Assembly (NCBI GenBank): GCA_938038825.1
Contig: CALHST010000224.1
Span: 1 to 8,685, forward strand
DNA from: an uncultured Paracoccaceae bacterium
GTDB lineage: Bacteria; Pseudomonadota; Alphaproteobacteria; Rhodobacterales; Rhodobacteraceae
Direction of reading: 5' to 3'
Length of the DNA stretch: 8,685 nucleotides
How positions within the stretch are numbered: position 1 is the stretch's first letter; each line of letters starts with the position of its first letter. The position numbers and the translations under genes are program-made. The notes under the pieces were generated by a model. The model was not told the DNA's origin and did no database searches. It was given only the letters and a program-made list of their open reading frames with translations. Below are positions 1 through 5,820 of the stretch, piece by piece.

Positions 1-96
1 CAAGGACCAACCTTCGGCCTGAAACCACGCGATAAAGTAAAACATCGGGTGGATCGTGCCCCAAATGGCTAACGCAAGGTAGACGATGCGCAGCAT
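1..96 (-). CDS. DUF2834-type small membrane protein, N-terminal part only
   Basis: Only the first 32 codons are present; the gene continues beyond the left edge. They read MLRIVYLALAIWGTIHPMFY and then an aromatic stretch with W-F-Q-A-E-G-W. A hydrophobic first helix followed by an H-P-M-F-Y-F motif and an 'AEGW' turn resembles the start of DUF2834 proteins. These are short integral membrane proteins, usually of three helices and about 100 residues, with no known function; that assignment is from memory of the family. The ATG at 96 lies one base after the TGA of the upstream lipoprotein gene (TGACATG on the minus strand), so translation is probably coupled and the gene is probably the third in the argH operon. 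No signal-peptide cleavage site is evident; the N-terminus looks like a membrane anchor. The frame and start are well supported, the family call moderately so. Confidence 0.68.
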   Translation of the reverse strand, partial: MLRIVYLALAIWGTIHPMFYFIAWFQAEGWSL

Positions 97-97
97 G

Positions 98-280
98 TCA
101 GAGGTGGCGGCCCAAAGACAGGTTCCATGGGCCTTTGTTCAGGCCCAAATTGATCCCAGCGCTCGTGCCCGAGGTTCCCACCCCGACATTCACGTTTGCT
201 GTTGGGCGAATGGGATCACCATCCGCGCCACACCCGGCCAGCGCGGCCAAGGTGATCAAGGTGGCTGTTATCCGCATCAT
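98..280 (-). CDS. small lipoprotein encoded directly after argH
   Basis: A 60-residue protein that begins MMRITATLITLAALAGCGAD. A basic N-terminus and a short hydrophobic stretch lead to a lipobox Leu-Ala-Gly-Cys at residues 14-17, so signal peptidase II should cleave before Cys17 and leave a lipid-anchored mature part of about 44 residues. The mature part has Asp at +4, is rich in Gly and Asn, and alternates small or polar residues with Val, Ile and Leu (NVNVGVG, INLGL, WNLSL), which suggests beta-strands rather than helix. No enzymatic motif is visible. The ATG at 280 overlaps the argH stop as ATGA; the next codon, at 277, is also ATG and could be the start instead. The overlap upstream and the one-base gap downstream argue for a real gene translated with argH and the DUF2834-type gene. 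The function is unknown, and I see nothing linking it to arginine metabolism beyond position. Confidence 0.72.
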   Translation of the reverse strand: MMRITATLITLAALAGCGADGDPIRPTANVNVGVGTSGTSAGINLGLNKGPWNLSLGRHL

Positions 281-1668
281 GTCAGGATCTCCTTCCAGCG
301 GGTGATCTGTAGGCGCACCTGTTCGGGACTGGTGCCTCCGTAAGATATACGCGATGCCACAGAATTTTCCACGGTGAGAACATCAAAGATATTCCCAGTG
401 ATACCCGCATGCACGGATTGCATGTCCTCAAGCGACAACTCCGGCAGATCACAGCCCTTGTCCTCGGCCATTGCCACAAGGCTGCCAGTGATGTGGTGGG
501 CGTCACGGAACGGCAGCCCCAGCACGCGCACAAGCCAATCCGCCAAATCGGTGGCAGTCGAAAAACCCGACCCAGCAGCCGCAGCCAACGCGTCGCGGTT
601 CGCGGTCAGGTCGGCCATCATGCCGGTCATTGCCGCAAGGGCCAGCATCCAACTGTCTGCTGCGTCAAAGGTCTGTTCTTTGTCTTCCTGCATGTCCTTG
701 GAATAGGTCAGCGGCAGGCCCTTCATAATCATCAACAATGCTGTTTGCGCCCCGAAAATCCGCCCGATCTTGGCGCGGATCAATTCCGCTGCGTCGGGGT
801 TCTTTTTCTGCGGCATGATGGACGAACCAGTCGAGAACGCATCCGACATCCGCACAAAGCGGAATTGCGCCGAAGACCAGATCACCAACTCTTCCGCCAA
901 GCGGCTGAGGTGCATGGCGCTGACCGACGCACAGGACAAGAATTCCAAGGCGAAATCGCGATCCGCAACCGCGTCTAACGAATTGGCCATAGGCCGATCA
1001 AACCGCAACGCTTCGGCTGTCATGTCGCGATCAATCGGAAAACTGGTGCCTGCCAACGCCGCAGCCCCCAAGGGGCATTCGTTCATCCGCGCGCGCGCAT
1101 CACGGATGCGGGACAGATCGCGGCCAAACATCTCGACATAGGCCATCATGTGATGGCCCCACGTGACCGGCTGGGCGGTCTGAAGATGCGTGAAACCCGG
1201 CATGACCCAATCGGCACCCGCCTCGGCCTGATCCAGCAAAACCTTGATCAAGGCTTCCAAACCCGATTCGGCGGCATCACACTGATCGCGTACCCACATC
1301 CGAAAATCGAGCGCAACTTGGTCATTTCTCGACCGGGCCGTGTGTAAACGCCCTGCAGGTTCACCCACCAAATGTTTCAATCGCGCCTCAACATTCATGT
1401 GAATGTCTTCCAAAGCAGCGGAAAACTCGAAATTGCCCCCTTCTATTTCTGACAACACCGTGAGAAGGCCTTCCCGTATCGCTTTGGCATCATTATCCGT
1501 AATGATGCCTGTCGCAGCTAACATCGCCGCATGGGCGCGCGAGCCTTCGATGTCCTGGGCTGCGAGACGCTGGTCGAAGCTGATTGAAGCATTAATAGCT
1601 TCCATGATGGCGTCGACACCCGTGGAAAAGCGTCCGCCCCACATCTGGTTTGCGGAAGAGTTAGTCAT
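277..1668 (-). CDS. argH: argininosuccinate lyase
   Basis: A cytoplasmic enzyme that splits argininosuccinate into arginine and fumarate, the last step of arginine synthesis. The 463-residue product has the usual family length. It shows W-G-G-R-F near the N-terminus (10-14), the T-A-R-S-R-N-D block at 110-116, the G-F-T-H-L-Q-T-A-Q-P block with the family's conserved His at 161, and the fumarase/aspartase signature G-S-S-I-M-P-Q-K-K-N-P-D at 281-292, whose flexible loop carries the catalytic Ser. All key blocks are intact. I chose the ATG at 1668 because it gives the normal N-terminus and has AAGGAA 8 bases upstream on the minus strand. The open frame runs further, to about 2016, but that part is antisense to tlpA and looks like no protein. 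It starts 23 bases from the divergent tlpA, so its promoter must lie within the tlpA 5' coding part. It ends in an ATGA overlap with the lipoprotein gene. Confidence 0.97.
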   Translation of the reverse strand: MTNSSANQMWGGRFSTGVDAIMEAINASISFDQRLAAQDIEGSRAHAAMLAATGIITDNDAKAIREGLLTVLSEIEGGNFEFSAALEDIHMNVEARLKHLVGEPAGRLHTARSRNDQVALDFRMWVRDQCDAAESGLEALIKVLLDQAEAGADWVMPGFTHLQTAQPVTWGHHMMAYVEMFGRDLSRIRDARARMNECPLGAAALAGTSFPIDRDMTAEALRFDRPMANSLDAVADRDFALEFLSCASVSAMHLSRLAEELVIWSSAQFRFVRMSDAFSTGSSIMPQKKNPDAAELIRAKIGRIFGAQTALLMIMKGLPLTYSKDMQEDKEQTFDAADSWMLALAAMTGMMADLTANRDALAAAAGSGFSTATDLADWLVRVLGLPFRDAHHITGSLVAMAEDKGCDLPELSLEDMQSVHAGITGNIFDVLTVENSVASRISYGGTSPEQVRLQITRWKEILT

Positions 1669-1691
1669 CGATTTGGTTCCTTGGAGGACGT
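1669..1691. promoter_or_regulatory. 23-base divergent spacer with back-to-back ribosome-binding sites
   Basis: The whole gap between the argH and tlpA start codons is 23 bases. The plus strand carries GGAGG at 1683-1687, 4 bases before the tlpA ATG. The minus strand carries AAGGAA (complement of 1677-1682), 8 bases before the argH ATG. The two sites abut and fill the centre of the gap, leaving no room for a promoter of either gene. Each promoter must therefore lie inside the opposite coding region. A TATAAA on the minus strand at 1722-1717, in the tlpA signal-peptide region, is a possible -10 element for argH, but no good -35 was found at the expected distance. Confidence 0.6.
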
Positions 1692-2255
1692 ATGAAACAC
1701 ATTCTTGCTGCCGCTCTTTATATGGCTCTGGCCCTTGGGGCCACCCCCGGGAGCGCGGATATCGCGGCTGCGTCCGAGGCGCGCGTGGGTGACATGAAAA
1801 AGCTGGTGTTTCATTCTGCGCCCAAAGCAACCCCATCAGCGCCATTTGATCTGGCGGATGATGCGGGCACTGCGACCTTGGCCGATTACAAAGGCAAAGT
1901 CGTTTTGTTGAACTTCTGGGCCACGTGGTGTGCACCCTGCCGCAAGGAAATGCCCCATCTGGCTGAATTGCAGACGGAACTTGGGGGCGATGACTTTGAA
2001 GTGCTGACCATCGCAACGGGGCGCAATTCGCCCGTTGGGATCAAACGGTTCTTTGACGAGATCGGCGTAGAAAACCTGCCCCGACATCAGGATCCCAAAC
2101 AACAACTGGCCGCGCAAATGGCGATTTTTGGCCTGCCTATCACAGTTATTCTGGATGCGGATGGCAATGAAATCGCACGCATGCGTGGTGATGCGGATTG
2201 GGCATCAGACAGTGCCAAAGCCGTGTTGCGCGCCTTGTTGCCTGCAAACAGCTAA
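1692..2255 (+). CDS. tlpA: TlpA-family periplasmic thiol-disulfide oxidoreductase
   Basis: A 187-residue protein with a thioredoxin fold. Residues 1-22 (MKHILAAALYMALALG and following, ending GSA before Asp23) look like an export signal, so the product should act in the periplasm. The thioredoxin domain begins around residue 50, with the typical 'Y-K-G-K-V-V-L-L-N-F-W-A-T-W' strand. The redox motif W-C-A-P-C lies at 79-83 and the cis-proline in G-L-P-I-T at 147-151 (Pro149). The family reduces or isomerises protein disulfides, often during cytochrome c or cytochrome oxidase maturation; the particular partner cannot be read from sequence, and no cytochrome-assembly gene is in view. ATG 1692 has GGAGG 4 bases upstream, a slightly short spacing. 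A second Met at 35 would remove the export signal and is less likely. The gene diverges from argH with a 23-base gap and is followed by 173 bases with possible hairpins. Confidence 0.88.
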   Translation: MKHILAAALYMALALGATPGSADIAAASEARVGDMKKLVFHSAPKATPSAPFDLADDAGTATLADYKGKVVLLNFWATWCAPCRKEMPHLAELQTELGGDDFEVLTIATGRNSPVGIKRFFDEIGVENLPRHQDPKQQLAAQMAIFGLPITVILDADGNEIARMRGDADWASDSAKAVLRALLPANS

Positions 2256-2262
2256 GCCCAGT

Positions 2263-2311
2263 GCGGCAAGCAGTAAATCCTACTGGGGCCGCGCGCGTGC
2301 GACGCCCCCAG
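2263..2311 (+). terminator. possible stem-loops after tlpA, weak terminator candidate
   Basis: Two overlapping inverted repeats follow the tlpA stop. The first is GCGGC (2263-2267) with GCCGC (2288-2292), enclosing a perfect inner stem CAGTA/TACTG around the loop AATCC. The second is CTGGGG (2283-2288) with CCCCAG, one C bulged (2306-2311). They share bases 2283-2289, so only one can form at a time. After the second comes T-rich but interrupted sequence (TGTTGATTCTTATTT), not a clean U-tract. This may end tlpA transcription before the Hint gene, but it is a poor match to a canonical intrinsic terminator. Confidence 0.35.
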
Positions 2312-2428
2312 ACATGTTGATTCTTATTTGCAACACACGGACACTGACACGATTTGTGACCTTGCTGTGCAACCCTGCATTGATACGTTGATGACTAACA
2401 AAAATAAAACAACGGCAGGCACACGAGT

Positions 2429-3499
2429 ATGGGAGCGGGCTACAACGGCACGTTCGTCATTTCTTGGTCACAGACAGAAGTTGACGGGCTAGATGGGGCG
2501 CCATTAACGGCGCTTACGGTAGGTGCTGCGTGGTCGTGGCGCGGGGATGCTGTACGCGTCGATGGTCCCAACAACATCTTGCGCCTTGATGGTGCAAATG
2601 GCTCGGACGCGCTGCGCAAACGCGCAGCCTGCATGGTACAGCGCCTTGTTGGTCAAGCCTTCGAAAAAGAGCCCCCCACCTGTTCAGATGCGCCTTTGGA
2701 CGAAGATATGTTGCTGCGGGACCGCAATTTTGTGGTGACCGATGGCGCGCAAAGCTATTCGGTGACATTGATCGAAACAGGCACTGGCTGTACGCCATTA
2801 CTGATGTTTGTAGGCACTCTGCCGCCGCGGAATTCTGATTTGTGGGTTGTGCATCATTCGCTTGGTCGTGCCATTCAAAACAGCAATATGCCTGACAAAG
2901 GTGGGGTCATTTGCTTTACCCCCGGCACCCGCATCCAGACACCCCATGGTCCCTGTTTTATCGAAGATCTGCGTCCCGGCGACAAAGTGCACACTAAAGA
3001 CAACGGGATCCAAGAAATTCAGTGGACCGGCGCGCGTCGCATGACAGGGGCGCGCTTGTTTGCCATGCCAGAATTGCGCCCCGTGCGTATCCGCGCAGGT
3101 GCTTTGGGCAAGGGACAGCCGAACGAAGAACTGTTGGTCTCTCCTGGGCATCGCATCTTGTTTGAAGGCGCTGCCGCGATGGATTTATTTAACACGCCAG
3201 AAATTCTGATTGCCGCCAAAGATCTGGTCAATGGCGACAGTGTGGTTGTGGATTATGCCCTGCGTGAGGTCACGTATGTGCATATGATGTTTGAACGGCA
3301 TCAGGTCGTCTGGGCCAATGGAATTGAAACGGACAGTTTCCATCCTGCCAATACCGCCCTGTCCACCTTGTCCATGGAAGACCGGGCAGAGCTTTTGCAT
3401 CTCTACCCGGAACTGCAAAGCGATCCCCATCTTTATGGCGCGTTTGCACGGCGAAACCTGAACACGTCAGAGGCCGCGATTTTTCATCACGCAGCCTGA
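2429..3499 (+). CDS. Hint-domain (hedgehog/intein-type autoprocessing) protein
   Basis: A 356-residue protein. Residues 1-155 form an N-terminal region with a 'G-T-F-V-I-S-W-S-Q-T' start, a basic patch near 63-72 and a 'L-W-V-V-H-H' strand. Residues 160-305 form a Hint domain: C-F-T-P-G-T at 162-167 (block A with Cys162 as the candidate nucleophile), I-E-D-L-R-P-G-D at 178-185, S-P-G-H-R-I-L at 238-244 (block B His241), and the closing Y-V-H-M-M-F-E-R-H at 283-291 with A-N-G-I-E-T-D-S-F at 296-304. This matches the Hint_2 type common in Rhodobacterales. No intein-type C-terminal His-Asn and no homing endonuclease insert is seen, so self-cleavage at Cys162 is plausible but splicing is not; this is inference. 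About 50 residues follow the domain. No signal peptide or transmembrane segment is evident. A weak AGG lies 9 bases before ATG 2429. The gene stands alone and ends in a strong terminator. Its biological role is unknown. Confidence 0.85.
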   Translation: MGAGYNGTFVISWSQTEVDGLDGAPLTALTVGAAWSWRGDAVRVDGPNNILRLDGANGSDALRKRAACMVQRLVGQAFEKEPPTCSDAPLDEDMLLRDRNFVVTDGAQSYSVTLIETGTGCTPLLMFVGTLPPRNSDLWVVHHSLGRAIQNSNMPDKGGVICFTPGTRIQTPHGPCFIEDLRPGDKVHTKDNGIQEIQWTGARRMTGARLFAMPELRPVRIRAGALGKGQPNEELLVSPGHRILFEGAAAMDLFNTPEILIAAKDLVNGDSVVVDYALREVTYVHMMFERHQVVWANGIETDSFHPANTALSTLSMEDRAELLHLYPELQSDPHLYGAFARRNLNTSEAAIFHHAA

Positions 3500-3517
3500 C
3501 CTGAGGTCAGATTTTTT
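3496..3517 (+). terminator. intrinsic terminator of the Hint-domain gene
   Basis: CTGACC (3496-3501), loop TGA, GGTCAG (3505-3510), then A and six T (3512-3517). This is a perfect 6-bp stem with a 3-base loop and a U-tract, for plus-strand transcripts. The stop codon of the Hint gene (3497-3499) lies in the left arm. The stop codon of the convergent acyl-CoA dehydrogenase gene (complement of 3507-3509) lies in the right arm, and the T-run encodes that enzyme's last Lys-Ile. On the minus strand no T-run follows the hairpin, so it should work in one direction only. Confidence 0.8.
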
Positions 3518-4742
3518 CCTGCGTGTATTTCTTCAGTTCGGCCCGCGCCACTTGACGCCGGTGTACCGCATCCGGGCCATCTGCAAAACGCAGCGCACGT
3601 TGCCATGTCCATGCCATGGCCATGGGAGTGTCTTGTGAAATGCCTTGCCCGCCATGCATTTGCATGGACTCGTCCAGCACTTTCAAAGCGACCCTTGGTG
3701 CCACAACTTTGATCTGGGAAATCCACGGGGCCGCCGCGCGGGCATCGCCCTGATCCATCATCCAGGCTGCTTTCAGGCACAACATCCGCGCCATTTCGAT
3801 TTCCATTCGACACTCCGCGATGATGTCGAAATTGGCCCCCAGCTGCGCAAGCGGTTTGCCAAAGGCCTTCTTTTGCAAAGACCGTTTGCACATCAATTCC
3901 AACGCAGCTTCGGCCTGCCCGATGGAGCGCATGCAATGATGAATGCGCCCAGGCCCAAGCCGTCCTTGCGCAATTTCAAAACCCCGACCTTCGCCCAGCA
4001 TAATACTGTCCGCAGGCACCCGAACATCGGTGAACTTGATATGCATATGGCCATGGGGCGCATCGTCGTGCCCAAAGACCAACATGGGGCGCAGAACCTC
4101 GATACCTGGCGCATCTGCAGGCACCACAATCATGGATTGGCGCTTGTGCACGGGCAGATCATCCCCACCCGTCTTGACCATCACGATATAGACCGTGCAG
4201 CGCGGATCCCCCGCCCCCGAGGCCCAGTATTTTTCGCCATTCAGCACATATTCGTCGCCATCACGCACACAGGACATGGCGATGTTCGTGGCATCAGACG
4301 AGGCCACATCCGGTTCTGTCATCAAATAGGCCGAGCGAATCTTGCCCTCTAGCAGCGGCGCAAGCCACCGGGTTTTCATCGCGTCCGTGCCATAGCGTTC
4401 GAACACTTCCATGTTGCCCGTGTCAGGGGCTGAACAATTGAACACTTCGGCCCCAAGTGGCGTGCGGCCCATTTCTTCGGCGAAATAGGCGTATTCCACC
4501 GTGGACAAGCCAAATCCTTTGTCACTGTCTGTCAGCCAGAAATTCCACAAACCCGCCGCTTTGGCTTTGTCCTTAAGCCCTTCCAGAATTTCCGCTTGGC
4601 GATCCGTATAAGTCCAGCGATCCCCTTTGCCGACTTCGTGATGGTATTCCGCATCCAAGGGCGCAATCTCGTCCCGGATCATGACTTTGACCCGCTCCAG
4701 CAGATCCTGAATATCGGGGCGCATTGCGAAACTCATGTTCAT
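3507..4742 (-). CDS. acyl-CoA dehydrogenase family protein, ACAD10/11-like
   Basis: A predicted FAD-dependent cytoplasmic enzyme that oxidises an acyl-CoA to the 2-enoyl-CoA; the substrate cannot be told from sequence. The 411 residues have the family layout: an alpha-helical N-terminal domain (about 1-135), a beta-barrel with the flavin-contacting Y-L-M-T-E-P at 139-144 and S-S-D at 148-150, and a C-terminal helical domain with A-F-G-K-P-L and M-H-G-G-Q-G (362-367). Where medium-chain enzymes carry the catalytic Glu in an E-G-T motif, this protein reads A-D-G-P-D-A-V-H (387-394), as I recall from the ACAD10/11 branch. I chose ATG 4742 because GGAG lies 7 bases upstream; the frame is open for 19 more codons without family resemblance, and ATG 4736 is too far from the site. 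It lies 76 bases after the ketopantoate-reductase-like gene and may be cotranscribed. It converges with the Hint gene with 7 bases between stop codons. Confidence 0.9.
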   Translation of the reverse strand: MNMSFAMRPDIQDLLERVKVMIRDEIAPLDAEYHHEVGKGDRWTYTDRQAEILEGLKDKAKAAGLWNFWLTDSDKGFGLSTVEYAYFAEEMGRTPLGAEVFNCSAPDTGNMEVFERYGTDAMKTRWLAPLLEGKIRSAYLMTEPDVASSDATNIAMSCVRDGDEYVLNGEKYWASGAGDPRCTVYIVMVKTGGDDLPVHKRQSMIVVPADAPGIEVLRPMLVFGHDDAPHGHMHIKFTDVRVPADSIMLGEGRGFEIAQGRLGPGRIHHCMRSIGQAEAALELMCKRSLQKKAFGKPLAQLGANFDIIAECRMEIEMARMLCLKAAWMMDQGDARAAAPWISQIKVVAPRVALKVLDESMQMHGGQGISQDTPMAMAWTWQRALRFADGPDAVHRRQVARAELKKYTQEKI

Positions 4743-4818
4743 GGAAGATCTCCGGTGTTTGGTGTGGGTCGCGGACACGGGACTATAGGTGTCGCGCATT
4801 GTCGAGTGGGTCGTTGCG

Positions 4819-5820
4819 TCACGAGAACGGCGTCAGCAAGGTTTGCGGATTCAGGTTTGGCGGACCGGCCTGCGCGGTCTCCGCCACGCGAATTGCGGCA
4901 ACAACAGTTTTGATCATGGGACAAGACAGCCCATGTGCAGTGGCAAGGCGCAGGACCTCCCCTTGCAGCGCGTCGATTTCGGTTATGCGGCGCGCGATCA
5001 GATCATCCTGCATAGACGAGCGCGCCTGTGGGTCCACCGTCAGCATGGCTTTTGCGATGCGCGTGAACAGCGGATTGGGCAGACGCAGGATATGGGGCAC
5101 GATCTGCGGCGCCACAGGCGAAAATTTGGCTGGCGTGATCTTGGAGGCCTTAAGCACCTGCAGTGTTTCGGTCATTTGCGTTGCCAAAATGCGCCGCCAT
5201 GCGCGGATATGAAGCTGTTCCAGCAAGGTCAGGCCAGACACGGCATTCAGCGCATTGTTGAGGTTCACCAGTAGCTTACCCCATTGTACGGCCTCGAAAT
5301 CTTGGGTTTGGATGACATTGAGCTGCGGTGTGCTCAGACGCGCGACAAGACTGTTCGGGCAGGTTTCTAATGTGATCCCGCCTGACGTGCCCTGATGGAA
5401 GGTGCCGGGTGCTGTTTGGGCGACATTAAAGGCGACGACGCCGCCGAAGACTGAAGCATTCTGCAAGGGTGCGCGCAATGTGTCGGCATTTGTGATGCCA
5501 TTTTGCAGGCTGACAACTGTGGCCGTTGGCGCACGCGCGGCAATCGTTTCGCCGATCTCATGCGTGGCGGCGGATTTCACAGTGACCAGCACAATATCGG
5601 CTTGCGCCAAACAGCTTGGATCCGAGCTGAACTGCGGGTCTGTCACGCGCGTGCGCGTTCCCGCATGATCAGTGAGTGTTAGCCCGTACAGAGCGATTTC
5701 TTGGGCGAGTCTATCCCGCCCAAGGAAGGTCACATCGCGTCCCGCTGCTGCCAAAAGGCCACCGACATAGCAGCCAATGGCCCCGGCCCCGGCGACCACG
5801 ATGCGGGGGGGATCAGACAC
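4819..5820 (-). CDS. 2-dehydropantoate 2-reductase (ketopantoate reductase) family protein
   Basis: A 333-residue NADPH-dependent reductase of the ApbA/PanE family. In pantothenate synthesis the family reduces 2-dehydropantoate to pantoate, but paralogues with other substrates are common, so I give no symbol. The N-terminal Rossmann domain opens with I-V-V-A-G-A-G-A-I-G (7-16); L-Q-N-G lies at 105-108. The C-terminal domain shows W-G-K-L-L-V-N with Lys182 at the catalytic lysine position, and S-S-M-Q-D-D (268-273) followed by T-E-I-D (280-283), where Glu281 fits the conserved acid. All expected residues are present. The likely start is GTG 5820, which puts the nucleotide-binding motif at the usual distance from the N-terminus. 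The open frame extends to 5883, but that part is the argF end read in another frame. The gene overlaps argF by 8 bases and has no clear ribosome-binding site, which suggests translational coupling to argF. Confidence 0.85.
   Translation of the reverse strand: MSDPPRIVVAGAGAIGCYVGGLLAAAGRDVTFLGRDRLAQEIALYGLTLTDHAGTRTRVTDPQFSSDPSCLAQADIVLVTVKSAATHEIGETIAARAPTATVVSLQNGITNADTLRAPLQNASVFGGVVAFNVAQTAPGTFHQGTSGGITLETCPNSLVARLSTPQLNVIQTQDFEAVQWGKLLVNLNNALNAVSGLTLLEQLHIRAWRRILATQMTETLQVLKASKITPAKFSPVAPQIVPHILRLPNPLFTRIAKAMLTVDPQARSSMQDDLIARRITEIDALQGEVLRLATAHGLSCPMIKTVVAAIRVAETAQAGPPNLNPQTLLTPFS

Noticed and set aside
1669..2016. Open in-frame extension of argH upstream of ATG 1668, about 116 codons
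   Set aside because: It is antisense to tlpA, has no resemblance to the ArgH N-terminus, and a good ribosome-binding site sits just before ATG 1668.
2354..2410. Possible promoter of the Hint gene (TTGATA at 2380-2385 and A-rich sequence near 2403)
   Set aside because: The region is AT-rich and suitably placed, but no -10 matching the consensus lies at 16-18 bases from the -35-like hexamer.
2429..3499. Reading the Hint gene as an intein inside a host protein
   Set aside because: No C-terminal His-Asn plus Cys/Ser/Thr junction, no endonuclease insert, and the flanking parts do not form a recognisable interrupted protein.
3645..4352. 235-codon open frame on the plus strand
   Set aside because: It lies entirely antisense to the acyl-CoA dehydrogenase gene; the composition (many His, Arg and Pro) is typical of a shadow frame in GC-rich DNA.
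4770..4798. Inverted repeat GCGGACAC/GTGTCGC between the ketopantoate-reductase-like gene and the acyl-CoA dehydrogenase gene
   Set aside because: The arms pair only with a bulge and no U-tract follows on the minus strand, so it does not support a terminator splitting the operon.
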